This document shows, piece after piece, positions 1 through 7,915 of a DNA stretch of 64,000 nt. The DNA is from Synechococcus sp. MU1642 (GTDB lineage: Bacteria; Cyanobacteriota; Cyanobacteriia; PCC-6307; Cyanobiaceae), in assembly GCF_020514115.1 (NCBI RefSeq), contig NZ_VTKZ01000004.1, positions 124,001-188,000 of the forward strand, given 5' to 3'. The position numbers and the translations under genes were made by a program. The stretch's first letter is position 1. Each line of letters begins with the position of its first letter. Below the pieces are notes generated by a model. The model did not search any database. It was not told the DNA's origin and saw only the letters and a program-made list of their open reading frames with translations.

Positions 1-1
1 A

Positions 2-268
2 ATACCCACGATTGATGATTCCAGCCGAGAGGGTGACGAGCGAATTTCTTTATGGATGTCACCGGTAAATCACTCTTTTGTTGAAACAAAAAACCCACGG
101 TACAGTGGCACATTAACGATAAAAGACGACGACGCCTTGCGTCCTTCTTACTATTCGTTGAGAACGATTGGTGATGTAGCTGAAAGCGTGAACGGTTGCA
201 AGATTTTGCTCCAGACAAGTGGAGCCGTTGGTTGCAAGAAATATGGCTCCGCTGCACCGAGCAGATGA
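2..268 (+). CDS. C-terminal fragment of a Calx-beta repeat protein (5' end outside window)
   Basis: The frame is open from base 2 and ends at TGA 266-268, so the gene begins upstream of the window. The first 35 or so residues end in the pattern EGDERI ... TLTIKDDD, which matches the closing strands of a Calx-beta repeat. The next stretch (PSYYSL ... SVN ... TSG) resembles the opening of another repeat, but it is not completed before the stop. Calx-beta repeats occur in large secreted or surface adhesins, which are common cargo of cyanobacterial islands. The abrupt end inside a repeat suggests truncation. No function beyond a surface repeat protein can be read from this piece. Confidence 0.6.
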   Translation: MPTIDDSSREGDERISLWMSPVNHSFVETKNPRYSGTLTIKDDDALRPSYYSLRTIGDVAESVNGCKILLQTSGAVGCKKYGSAAPSR

Positions 269-456
269 GCCCCGTCCCGATGCCTCAGTCGAAACCGTTC
301 TGACTACGGCTATGTCGCCTCACCTACTACCGAATCGCAGACAGTCTTATCCATCGTGCATGGACCAGATCACCCGAGCCACACCTACCAACCTCTTGTG
401 GGGAGTTTCTCTGTTGAGGTCATAGCTCTGTCGGCTTTGCCATACCGGATAGGAGT

Positions 457-871
457 TCAGTCAACGAGTTCAGTGTCTTTGCGGACAAACCAGTCGGTCT
501 CATCCGCGAATTCTTTGTCGATGCGGTGCCGAGTCTCGACGACTTGGCGGCGTTGTGCCCACAATTCACTTACGAACTTGGCGAGTCGTTCCCGGTGATC
601 GCCAGGCTGCATGGCTACCAAGGGATCCTGTTCCGTTATTTCTGGATATCCAGAGGTCATCTAGATCGGGATGGTTGAACTCAACCCACAGCCAGATCTT
701 TGGTTGTAGGCCATTCCCCAAAAAGAAACCCCGGAGGTGTCTCCGAGGTCGCTCATCCTTTCGGTTGATCCCCATCACCCGACCGGACTGGACAAAACTA
801 GCCTCGTTGGACTCAGAAGCGCCAACAAATCCATATTCCGGACATAGTGCGGTGAAGTTCTGTACCGACTC
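457..871 (-). pseudogene. Remnant of an unidentified gene, two frames joined by a shift
   Basis: On the minus strand one frame reads from about 871 to 650 with protein-like text (SNEASFVQSGRVMGI, PKIWLWVEFNHPDLDDL). It then degenerates, while a second frame from about 660 to 457 continues with a hydrophilic, probably helical stretch (RERLAKFVSELWAQRRQ, RIDKEFADETDWF). The two overlap around 650-660, as expected for a one-base indel. The upstream open region begins right after a TAA at 872-874 and has no clear start. I do not recognise the family. I infer a decayed gene, although two short unrelated ORFs cannot be excluded. Confidence 0.35.
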
Positions 872-942
872 TTAAGACACCACATGTGGGGCTAGGCAGT
901 GGCTTAGAGCTGGGCCATATTGTCAGTTCCCCCATCACCCGG

Positions 943-972
943 CCCGATGTGCGTGTCACAGCGGGTTTTTTT
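943..972 (+). terminator. Possible rho-independent terminator
   Basis: A stem of nine pairs with one mismatch (CCCGATGTG ... CACAGCGGG, loop CGTGT) is followed directly by seven T on the plus strand. No convincing plus-strand gene lies immediately upstream, so it may be left from a deleted gene. Confidence 0.5.
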
Positions 973-1069
973 ATGCCTTGAACCACTAGCAGTAGTGCTT
1001 TTGAGGTGCTTTGAGGCTCGAAGCTGCAGTTAGCGCTACTTGGTATGTGGATAACGCGAGGCAAAAGGA

Positions 1070-1091
1070 AACCCCCGCCGAAGGCAGGGGC
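1070..1091 (-). terminator. Weak hairpin, possible minus-strand terminator
   Basis: CCCC and GGGG arms enclose a GCC/GGC inner stem with a GAA (TTC) loop and one mismatch. On the minus strand it is followed by TTTCCTTTT, a poor U-tract. A minus-strand frame with some coding character lies upstream (about 1100-1230), but it has no clear start. Confidence 0.3.
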
Positions 1092-1425
1092 TCCAAAACG
1101 TCTCTCGGGAATGTGACCTTGTTTCCACCCCGTGAGGCGTTTTCCCTCACCTCATCACTATCCGCACCCAACTGGCACAGTGACAGTTGTGGGTGGACGG
1201 CTTGTGGCTTGTCCTTAGCCAGCTTCTTGAGCCCAGCCCATCACCCTCTGCTGTGTCGGCGTGATGTCTTGACTGTGGCATTGGGGTAACTCAACATCCA
1301 ACGTGGTCACGTTTTAGTGCAAATGTCGTCCCCTACACCGCAAATTCGTCCCACATAGGGATATTTATTTCACGCGGCTGGGTCAGGTAGACCACTACGC
1401 GACAACCACATATCAATCTAGTTCA

Positions 1426-1626
1426 ATGAGCCGAAGAGGAATCCACCCGCTGCTGATGGGTTTGGACAAACCGAAGCCCAAACCACATTTCTCAAAACAG
1501 ACAGATCTGAGTGGTTACGAGTCAGCCCAGAGAAAACGGTTTCTGCGGGCGGAAATAGAAGAGGAAAAGCTGGCTGCGGCAGCGGGGCGCCGACATCTCC
1601 TCAACCTGGAACGCCAAGTGGCGTGA
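1426..1626 (+). CDS. Small hypothetical protein, 66 aa
   Basis: A short ATG-initiated frame encodes a basic, charged protein: a proline/lysine-rich N-terminus (about residues 14-22) followed by a predicted helix rich in E, K and R (about 35-65). There is no signal peptide, membrane segment or cysteine. No strong Shine-Dalgarno sequence precedes the start. The family is not recognised. It lies in the degraded left part of the island, so it may be a real small accessory gene or chance coding. Confidence 0.35.
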   Translation: MSRRGIHPLLMGLDKPKPKPHFSKQTDLSGYESAQRKRFLRAEIEEEKLAAAAGRRHLLNLERQVA

Positions 1627-2046
1627 TCGACGTCTGAAGTCTTTTGGCCACGGGCTGGTAGGCGTCTCGTCGGTAGTCCGCGATACCACTGAACAGACGT
1701 TCACGGAAGATTTTCTGGAAACTAAAACCTGTCCAAAAAGTTGCTGCAAACTCCGGCGTTAGCCCCCATATTTGGTGTCCAGGCAGCAGACGCGTATCAC
1801 GTGTCACTGTCCAGGCAGCATCGGGAGAGCGACCCGGTAGCTGGCAGATACAGCCCCCATGGCAAGAGCGATTGTCATGGGGAGCTTTCTGCGCATTTCA
1901 GATCTCTGAAAAGAGTTGGTGCATTCTCACTAAAGCTGTGTATTGCAACGAACTTGTTTGCAGCGGATACCGCATCTCTCGCGGACAACGCCGTTCTCCT
2001 TGCGGTTTCGTGGCCTCACATCATTGATTCGGTTAGTGGCTGTTAG
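1627..2046. other. Stretch without a convincing gene
   Basis: Several short overlapping frames exist on both strands, but none has a start, composition or motif that supports a gene. One minus-strand frame around 1610-1800 has faint protein character. The stretch is best seen as decayed island DNA. Confidence 0.4.
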
Positions 2047-2256
2047 TCAGCCCAACCGATAGAAGGGGCTGTCAGTGTCAGACCCTTGGGCCGCCCAACG
2101 TGTTCGACGTTCAGCGGTCGTCCTCAAAGATCCCGGATCGTTCTCTTTGTATCCCGGAAGATCAGTGGGCTGAGCCAGGACGTAAACGACTGCCGCAGAT
2201 ATAACCACGGTGACGATGACGAGCGCAGTGATGGCTGATGAATAGTCGGCGATCAG
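2047..2256 (-). CDS. Small membrane-anchored protein without a canonical start, about 69 aa
   Basis: Between a TGA at 2060-2062 and the stop at 2047-2049 the minus strand has an open frame. It encodes a hydrophobic helix (SAITALVIVTVVISAAVVYVLA) and then a polar tail ending in SDTDSPFYRLG. The text looks protein-like throughout, yet the only candidate start near the 5' end is CTG at 2254-2256, and no ATG, GTG or TTG precedes the helix. It follows two other minus-strand small genes closely and could be translated by coupling from them. Alternatively it is a fragment that has lost its start. The family is not recognised. Confidence 0.35.
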   Translation of the reverse strand: MIADYSSAITALVIVTVVISAAVVYVLAQPTDLPGYKENDPGSLRTTAERRTRWAAQGSDTDSPFYRLG

Positions 2257-2274
2257 GCTTCAACCTCAGCTTTT

Positions 2275-2376
2275 TTATCGCCTGTGCCTCGCTTTGACCT
2301 TTAAGGCACGCTTGTTGCGCCATACGGCGAGATAACCGCCGAGCCCTAAGCCAACTAGCAGGAGTAGTGGGCTCAT
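2275..2376 (-). CDS. Single-helix membrane peptide, 33 aa
   Basis: A 33-codon ATG frame encodes one hydrophobic segment (residues about 3-18, LLLLVGLGLGGYLAVW) followed by a strongly basic tail (RNKRALKVKARHRR). This is the positive-inside pattern of a small N-out membrane protein. It begins 16 bases downstream of the glycine-zipper gene stop and precedes the 69-residue frame on the same strand, so the three may be one transcript. It does not match any photosystem small subunit I know. Function unknown. Confidence 0.4.
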   Translation of the reverse strand: MSPLLLLVGLGLGGYLAVWRNKRALKVKARHRR

Positions 2377-2392
2377 GCGTGTTCAGAGAGCA

Positions 2393-2818
2393 TTAACCAC
2401 CATCTACCTGACAGCCGACCACCGCTCCTGCCGCAGCCCCAACCGGGACTCCCACCCAACGGCCTTCTTTTCTGGATAATGCCGCTCCAAGACCAGCTCC
2501 AAGCAGTCCACCAATCACACTGCCCTGACTGCAGTCGTTGTTGTCGACATCAGCCGTTTGGTGTTTTTGTGTAGAGGATCGAGACGGCGTGTCAGAACAA
2601 GCTATCTCTACCTTTTCAGTCCAGTTACGTACGTATCCGGGCCTGTCTTTTGTGCCAGGGATGTATTCCTCCCTGTATTCGTCCCGAAAGCACTGAGTGG
2701 TGTGCGAATAACCAGGCTGCGAGACCGTTTGAGCTTTGGCTCCTGCAAGGCCAATGCATGGCACTGTCGCGGTGCCAATCAGAAGGGATGCAAGAGCAGC
2801 CTTAAGCGCAGGCATCAA
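2393..2818 (-). CDS. Secreted glycine-zipper 2TM protein
   Basis: The 141-residue product starts with a signal peptide (hydrophobic core to about residue 28, ending near AKAQT). The C-terminal 45 residues are a glycine-zipper pair (GSVIGGLLGAGLGAAL ... VGVPVGAAAGAVVGCQV) like the Gly-zipper 2TM / 17 kDa surface antigen domains, which insert in or span membranes. The middle part carries Cys and many charged or aromatic residues. Likely location is the periplasm or outer membrane. The exact role is unknown. Two adjacent ATG codons (2818 or 2815) could serve as start. It heads a group of small minus-strand envelope genes in the island. Confidence 0.65.
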   Translation of the reverse strand: MMPALKAALASLLIGTATVPCIGLAGAKAQTVSQPGYSHTTQCFRDEYREEYIPGTKDRPGYVRNWTEKVEIACSDTPSRSSTQKHQTADVDNNDCSQGSVIGGLLGAGLGAALSRKEGRWVGVPVGAAAGAVVGCQVDGG

Positions 2819-2985
2819 GTTCGTTCCATTTCCTGAACGTTATCCCCCTTCATGAGTCGAACCCAGTTCATTTGACGGATATGTAGTGCTGAAGTCATGG
2901 AATGTGAAGAAGATGACTGAAGACAGCAATCGCAAGAGTTTCTTCCTGGCCTTGAGGACTCGCCTGGAATGCAAGAAACCTTGAG

Positions 2986-3228
2986 CTACGCCTCCCTGTC
3001 GTCTAGATAGGCCTGTGGCACTGAAGAATTGCAGCGTTGGTGAGCCAATGACTTGTAGGCGCTCTTCTCAACTCTGTTCAAGGACCTCCACTTCGCTTGG
3101 TCCAACCACTCTCTTAGCGCTGTATCTACACAGTTTTTGTAACCTTCATCTGGATCAAATCTCTCCCAAGCTCTAACAGGGTTTGCCGAAACCAGCAGAG
3201 GGGTGAGCAGCAGCAGTAGCCATTTCAT
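2986..3228 (-). CDS. Small secreted protein, 80 aa
   Basis: The N-terminus MKWLLLLLTPLLVSA is a clear signal peptide, with likely cleavage after the alanine near residue 20. The mature part of about 60 residues has two cysteines (YKNCVDTAL and HQRCNSS), spaced to allow one disulphide, and many charged residues, and it ends DDREA. It is probably periplasmic. The family is not recognised. Its neighbours are other short secreted proteins of unknown function. Confidence 0.55.
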   Translation of the reverse strand: MKWLLLLLTPLLVSANPVRAWERFDPDEGYKNCVDTALREWLDQAKWRSLNRVEKSAYKSLAHQRCNSSVPQAYLDDREA

Positions 3229-3273
3229 CGCATAAGGCTCGGTATCTCACTCAGTTTGGCTAGGAGCTTGGAT

Positions 3274-3546
3274 ATGCCCAACAAAGACCGCAGCTTTCAC
3301 GAGGCGCCACAGAAGGCCGGTGGTGAAGGGTGGCTGTATTCCGAGCAGCAGCAGCAGCTCTGTCACTTCAAGCCCGACACGGCGACGGTTCACGCGCAGT
3401 GGGTAGCCATCAGGACGTACAGCTACGTTCCGCCCCGCCCGCCTGAGCCGATCACTCGTAGGCGGATGCTGCGGCACAACGCGATTGAGGCTTGGCAGAC
3501 CATGCAGAAGACGGGTTGGAGGCCCTGCCCCCCGCCTGTTCGCTGA
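3274..3546 (+). CDS. DUF1651-like protein
   Basis: The product has the layout of the DUF1651 proteins that marine Synechococcus carry in many copies: EGWL near the N-terminus, a short beta-rich segment (LCHFKPD), a central PPRPPEPITRRRMLRHNAIEAW core, and a final GW motif (KTGWRPC). The start at 3274 is chosen because AGGAG at 3262-3266 sits seven bases before it. A TTG at 3256 would overlap that site. DUF1651 proteins have no known function and cluster in islands. The opposite-strand frame here is a shadow. Confidence 0.7.
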   Translation: MPNKDRSFHEAPQKAGGEGWLYSEQQQQLCHFKPDTATVHAQWVAIRTYSYVPPRPPEPITRRRMLRHNAIEAWQTMQKTGWRPCPPPVR

Positions 3547-3733
3547 AAGCAATCGTTTTTCGCTAAGTCAAGCGAACCCAGCAGTTTGCCGCTGACATGG
3601 GTCCGCGTCCCGCCCGGAGCCCTCCAGAACGGGACACATCTCAAATACGCCAGTGACACCAGTCGATTCAGCGTGAATTGATACCAACTTCGGTATTTTG
3701 TTACTGATAGAAAAAAGGGGTCAGAGTGGCGCC

Positions 3734-3940
3734 ATGAGCAACACCAATGATCCGAACGCATGGCATCTGGGTCTGCGTCAGCCAATGGGGGGTGACCCTC
3801 TAAATGAACCCGTCATGGCGGCGATATACGGCTACAAGTTCAATGGCGAGTTATGGCGACTCAATGACCAGGGCTATCCAGAGCCTTTGTTAGAACCCAT
3901 GCTCGGCCGGTGGGAACAACTGCACTATCCCGAGGGGTAG
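3734..3940 (+). CDS. Small hypothetical protein, 68 aa
   Basis: An ATG frame encodes a soluble, acidic, aromatic-rich protein (WHLGLRQPMGGDP, YGYKFNGELWRLND, LGRWEQLHYPEG) with no signal or membrane segment. The composition is clearly protein-like. A G-rich stretch about 15 bases upstream is a poor ribosome site. The family is not recognised. It lies between the DUF1651 gene and a Cys-rich peptide gene, 0.4 kb from the integrase. Confidence 0.45.
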   Translation: MSNTNDPNAWHLGLRQPMGGDPLNEPVMAAIYGYKFNGELWRLNDQGYPEPLLEPMLGRWEQLHYPEG

Positions 3941-3973
3941 ACCTCAAAATGGTTACCCCCGCCTGTGCGCTGA

Positions 3974-4174
3974 TTATTCGCAGCAGCCGCATTGTTGCAG
4001 GGGAACCACTGTTACCCCGCTAACGACATTTGAATCCATAAGCACCTGTCCTTGAACTCCGCCACTGGGGTCTTCAGCTAGTTCCACAGCAAGCCCAACT
4101 AGCTCCTGTCCGTTGGCTTTCGTGTAGTTCAACAGCTCCACGCGTTGGAGTTCTTTGGGAGTGGACACAGGCAA
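3974..4174 (-). CDS. Small protein ending in a CGCC motif, 66 aa
   Basis: The 66-residue product is acidic and soluble and ends VVPLQQCGCCE, so all its cysteines lie in the last few residues. The N-terminal part (KELQRVELLNYTKANGQELVGLAVELAEDP) looks like a helix pair. A C-terminal Cys cluster on a short protein can be a metal-binding tail or a modified-peptide core, but no maturation enzyme gene is visible nearby. It is convergent with the preceding small gene. The family is not recognised. Confidence 0.4.
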   Translation of the reverse strand: MPVSTPKELQRVELLNYTKANGQELVGLAVELAEDPSGGVQGQVLMDSNVVSGVTVVPLQQCGCCE

Positions 4175-4375
4175 TAAAGCGATTTTGAGAGCTTTTTAAC
4201 GCTGATCTGACTCCCCGCATCGCCTCAAGAAGTCAGTGGTGTTATCAGCGCCCAATTGTCATTGGAGAAACCATTGGAAGGAGGCTGCAGGAACCCTCCG
4301 AAGACAACATCACCCCTGAAGGGGTTATGTGCCGTTCAGATGAGGCGATGGCAGTGACCAAATGAGCCGCGACTA

Positions 4376-5662
4376 CTACTGCTGTTGCTGCATCTGCTGC
4401 TGACGCTTGGTCAGCGATGCGGTGAGCTTGGCGTTGGCTGCACCAAAGGCAGCATCGAGGCCAGCCTCATCAGTCCACTGGCCGTAGTGCTTCATGTGAG
4501 TGCGCACGTCGTGGCCCATGGATGCAGCGAGTTGTCTGAGAGGTATGCCGGCAAGGGCTCCGCGGTAGGCGTAGCCATGCCGAAGGCTGTAAGGGGAGAG
4601 CCCAGGATTGGCCTTCACCAGCGCAGCCCAATAGGGATGGCGATCGAGGTATTGCCGGAAGGTGTGCCCGCAGGTTTTGAAGTCTTGAGCGTTCAGGATC
4701 CCGACCGGCAGCTTGACCAGCCCGCTGCTGAGCTGAGCCAGAGCCTGACCTGCTGCACCTGCGAGTTCTGAAATCTCCAGTGGGTAGGCAATGCGATCGG
4801 GCTTGGGAGCCTTTGCTGTTGCTCGGTTGCGTTTGACGTTGCCGACCTTGAGCTTCCCGTCCTCCACACGCATTGCTTTCAGCTCTGCTGGACGTAGACC
4901 GAACAGCCCCACAAGGGTGACGGCGAGGCGTAGCTCCGGCTTCTGGTAAAGGCTGTCGATCAAGCCAAAGAGCTGCTCAGGCTTAACCGGGACTTTGTCC
5001 TCTTTCCTCGTCTCCGCCAGGCCGATTAGGTCTTGGAGATCGTCACCTTCCAGTGGGAGGTACGACGCTTCTGCACCGCACTTTTTGACCGCAAAGCGCA
5101 GGAAGCGTGAAACATCGAGCAGGGTGCGCTTGCGTCCGACGCCACCCAGCTTGAGGTCTGCCAGGTGCTGGCTTGTGTAGTTCCGCATGACACCTGGCCC
5201 ATCATTCGCAGCCCCGCGCCCTTTGGCGCAGATCAGCTCGATGGTGCGTTCAATGCGACTGCGTTCCTCGCGGTCGTAGGTCGCAGCTTTGACCTGTCCT
5301 GTGCTGACGCGGCTGGCCTCATATCGCTTCGCCACTTCCTGCCAGTTCACCGAGCCGCCAGCACCCTTCTCAGGCGCTTTGCTCGTCAGCTCATAAGCGG
5401 CGTAGAGCCCCAAGTTGAGGTCAGCCATCTTTTCGATCAGCTCACCGATCAACACCTGGAGTGCTGTGCCGCTGCTGGGTGCAAAGGCGATGTTGGTGCA
5501 GATGGTGGGGCGCTTGGCTGCCTTGCCCTGAGCGTCACGTCGCGGGCCTTCGATTTTCTGGACTTTGAAGTTCCCTGATTGCTCTTCAAGCACCCACCCC
5601 TGGCCATAGGTGCGGCGCACCGTTGAGCGGAGGTCTTTCAGCCAACGGGCCGCTTTGGCCAT
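4376..5662 (-). CDS. Tyrosine recombinase / integrase
   Basis: The 428-residue protein has an SAM-like core-binding middle region and a C-terminal tyrosine-recombinase catalytic domain. The first catalytic arginine lies in GLRPAEL (about residue 256). The second box reads YSLRHGYAYR (about 363-372), then GH in MGHDVRT and the nucleophile tyrosine in MKHYGQW (about 395). The usual histidine of HxxR is Tyr here. The C-terminus ends in a glutamine run. It reads away from the tRNA-Ala fragment 180 bases upstream, the usual position for an island integrase. It probably catalyses recombination at the tRNA-Ala 3' end. Intact by eye. Confidence 0.88.
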   Translation of the reverse strand: MAKAARWLKDLRSTVRRTYGQGWVLEEQSGNFKVQKIEGPRRDAQGKAAKRPTICTNIAFAPSSGTALQVLIGELIEKMADLNLGLYAAYELTSKAPEKGAGGSVNWQEVAKRYEASRVSTGQVKAATYDREERSRIERTIELICAKGRGAANDGPGVMRNYTSQHLADLKLGGVGRKRTLLDVSRFLRFAVKKCGAEASYLPLEGDDLQDLIGLAETRKEDKVPVKPEQLFGLIDSLYQKPELRLAVTLVGLFGLRPAELKAMRVEDGKLKVGNVKRNRATAKAPKPDRIAYPLEISELAGAAGQALAQLSSGLVKLPVGILNAQDFKTCGHTFRQYLDRHPYWAALVKANPGLSPYSLRHGYAYRGALAGIPLRQLAASMGHDVRTHMKHYGQWTDEAGLDAAFGAANAKLTASLTKRQQQMQQQQ

Positions 5663-5840
5663 GAGCGCCTGATGGGCATGCAGGTGCTCATTCTCTCCGA
5701 TTTAGTGTGTTTTTCTAGTGTGTTTTCTGCATGAACTTGCTACGACATGTCCCTGCAACACTCGGAGCTGATCTGTCCAAGCCAGTAATAGCAATAGATT
5801 TAACCTGATAGTCGCAGGGTTCTCAGAGATTTGCTGAGAC

Positions 5841-5884
5841 GCTTAGCATGCAGGGGGTCAGGAGTTCGAGTCTCCTTGGCTCCA
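5841..5884 (+). repeat. tRNA-Ala(GGC) 3' fragment, att-type repeat, copy 1
   Basis: This stretch reads as an anticodon loop TTAGCAT (TTGGCAT expected), stem strand GCAGG, variable loop GGGTC, a perfect T-arm AGGAG-TTCGAGT-CTCCT, acceptor strand TGGCTCC and discriminator A. The acceptor implies a G3-U70 pair, the alanine identity mark. The 5' half of the tRNA is absent. Positions 5852-5885 repeat at 9827-9860 with two mismatches in 34 bases. It lies beside the integrase, as expected for an attachment-site remnant. Confidence 0.8.
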
Positions 5885-5918
5885 TTCACAAGCAAAGTCA
5901 GTTCAGGACTGACATTTG

Positions 5919-5942
5919 AGCGGTCCATAAGGGCCGCTTTTT
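5919..5942 (+). terminator. Rho-independent terminator after tRNA-Ala fragment copy 1
   Basis: AGCGGTCC-ATAA-GGGCCGCT forms an eight-pair stem with one G-T pair, followed by a T-run. It lies 35 bases after the tRNA fragment and probably travelled with it as the original tRNA terminator. Confidence 0.75.
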
Positions 5943-6180
5943 AGTACAAAACAGCTAAATATCATTTTTTGTGCGCCAAATAGCCTTAGAGGGCGGCATG
6001 AATATACTCATCAGCCGTTGATTCATTACGACTTCCAAGTTCCTGATCGTAATTTTATGTTAGATGTTTCTATTCAGCTTGGCTTTTAGGAGAATTAGGT
6101 AGTTCGTGAGCTAAGTTGACCTCATTCACTCAAACTGCATTGACAGTTGTTCTCGCGTTTCCCAATAAGTCACTTTAATT

Positions 6181-7638
6181 ATGAAAGTCAAGACAAATAG
6201 TAACAAGGAATCAGCCAAGTTTGGATTTGGTGCGAAACCTGGTTGGCTGTTCTTGGTAATAGCTATTTGCGTTGCCTTTGGCTTACGGGCATTACTTTTG
6301 GTTGATGCCTCAACTCTTTGGGGTGATGAGCTTTATACTGTAGGGAAGAGCTTTCTTCCAAGCTTTAGAGGAATGCTTGGTAATTTAAAGGGGGATATGC
6401 ATCCTCCTTTTTACGACATCTTGCTCTGGCTATGGGGCCGTTTGTTAGGCCAAAGCCCAGTCACCCTTCGTTTATTGTCATGGCTGACTTACTTGGCAGC
6501 AGGCTTCATCATGGTTCGCCAAGCGTCAGTTCTTGGTGGTGCACGCCCCAAGGTGATCGCTATCGCAATGATTTTTGCTTTCTGCAGTCCATATCCGCTT
6601 CGTTTTGCGATTGAGGGTAGGAGTTATTCACTGCTTGTTCTTTTGATTACGCTTCTTTGGTGGTGGCGTAATGCAGAAAATCGATTGTTTTACGGAGTTG
6701 CTGCTTGTCTCACCGGACTTACGCACTTTTATGGAATAGCTATTGTGCTGGCAGTTGCTACCTGGGATTGTTGGCAGCGACGATGGAATTTTGCGGCTGC
6801 TGCTTTGCTTGGCGCCATCCCCGGCTTGGCATATATTTGCTACGCATTTGATCATCTCAGTACATCTACACAAGCATCGTGGATTCCCCGGCCAAATTAT
6901 GGCTTATTTGAAGAAATCCTGGCTCGTGGTATTGGTATTTGGCCAATTCCAAAGTTGGCAATCTTTCTGCTTTTGATTATTGTCTTGAGGCGCTATGGAG
7001 GTTTGAAAAGTTATCGATGGCCTCAATTGTCTTTGCTCGACCGAAGTGGTGTGATGCCGTCCTTATTAATGGTTTTCGGGGTTGTTGTTATTTCTTTTGC
7101 TAAGCCGATTGCCTTTAGTAGATATTTTGTTGTGCTTACACCTGCTGTAGTTCCTTTTTTGGCTACTCAGTTGGGTGGTTGGGAACTTAATCGTTTTGGT
7201 CGTTCCTGTTTTCTTTTGGTGTTAGGACTTTTATTAGTTAGTTGGTGGGGACCCGGATTTGCCGAAATAGATACTGGTGTTAGCGGTATACGCGAGTCCG
7301 ATCAATTTCGTTCGGTTAGTCAGCGCACAAGTGGCTTGATAAATCGATACAGTCCTCGTGCACGGATGTTTAATCTCAGTGATCGCATGGAACTATCAAT
7401 GGGGCGTATTCCATTCAATCCGGATCCGTGGGGCAACTATTCAGACTTAAAAAGTCTTCTTGATAAGTCATCGCTACCGAAGGAACTGTGGCTTGCTAAC
7501 AGTGGTACAACAGCGATTAGTCAGCTAAATGCCCTGCAGTCATTCCAGGTTCAGGTTGAAAGCGTTGGTTTTACTTGCCAGGATCGATCAGCTGACCTAA
7601 CCCGTGCACGAGTCCTGCAATGTGAATACATTCCATAG
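6181..7638 (+). CDS. Multispanning GT-C glycosyltransferase (PMT/ArnT type)
   Basis: The 485-residue protein has about ten hydrophobic segments and the hallmark first-loop acidic motif WGDELYT (residues 47-53), followed by DMHPPFY (72-78). This is the pattern of GT-C transferases that take sugars from polyprenyl-phosphate carriers on the outer face of the membrane. The C-terminal 100 residues are hydrophilic and probably periplasmic. Its convergent neighbour makes such a donor, so the pair likely decorates a surface glycan or protein. The acceptor cannot be inferred. Base composition is visibly A+T-richer than the backbone, supporting transfer. It is the first gene after tRNA-Ala fragment copy 1. 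Confidence 0.8.
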   Translation: MKVKTNSNKESAKFGFGAKPGWLFLVIAICVAFGLRALLLVDASTLWGDELYTVGKSFLPSFRGMLGNLKGDMHPPFYDILLWLWGRLLGQSPVTLRLLSWLTYLAAGFIMVRQASVLGGARPKVIAIAMIFAFCSPYPLRFAIEGRSYSLLVLLITLLWWWRNAENRLFYGVAACLTGLTHFYGIAIVLAVATWDCWQRRWNFAAAALLGAIPGLAYICYAFDHLSTSTQASWIPRPNYGLFEEILARGIGIWPIPKLAIFLLLIIVLRRYGGLKSYRWPQLSLLDRSGVMPSLLMVFGVVVISFAKPIAFSRYFVVLTPAVVPFLATQLGGWELNRFGRSCFLLVLGLLLVSWWGPGFAEIDTGVSGIRESDQFRSVSQRTSGLINRYSPRARMFNLSDRMELSMGRIPFNPDPWGNYSDLKSLLDKSSLPKELWLANSGTTAISQLNALQSFQVQVESVGFTCQDRSADLTRARVLQCEYIP

Positions 7639-7915
7639 GTAGATATTGTACTGTTTCTACAATGATCTTTTTTAGAATATCAGACCCATGTATTGGTTAT
7701 TACTGTTTTTAGCCGTTTCAGTCATCAATTCAAAATATAGTAAATATTGGTGGTATTTCTGAACCTATATTTCCGGCCTGTGGTTTATAGGGTTCTTCGA
7801 GAGAAATATTTTTTAAGTTTATGCTGTATTATATTCATCGGCGTTAAGTTTTCAGGCCAAGATTTCGGGGTTTGGCTGACAAGGTATTAAGCGGCTTGGT
7901 TGGTAGGAAAATATT

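Noticed and set aside
986-1230. Minus-strand frame with protein-like text (LAKDKPQAVHPQLSLCQLGAD)
   Set aside because: No start codon, a stop directly upstream, and a hairpin inside it; too weak for a gene call.
1601-1807. Minus-strand ORF of 68 codons
   Set aside because: No ribosome site, no recognisable domain, and overlapping frames of equal quality.
3548-3700. Possible tRNA or structured RNA
   Set aside because: Only loose T-arm-like motifs occur; no acceptor or anticodon arm can be folded.
3423-3785. Minus-strand open frame of 120 codons
   Set aside because: It overlaps the DUF1651-like gene and the start of the next small gene. Its text (APGGTRTHVSG) is a common antisense artefact without domain support.
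5841-5884. Fragment of a tmRNA instead of a tRNA
   Set aside because: The T-arm and acceptor could fit tmRNA, but the upstream TTAGCATGCAGGGGGTC matches a tRNA-Ala(GGC) anticodon and variable loop, and marine picocyanobacterial tmRNA is permuted.
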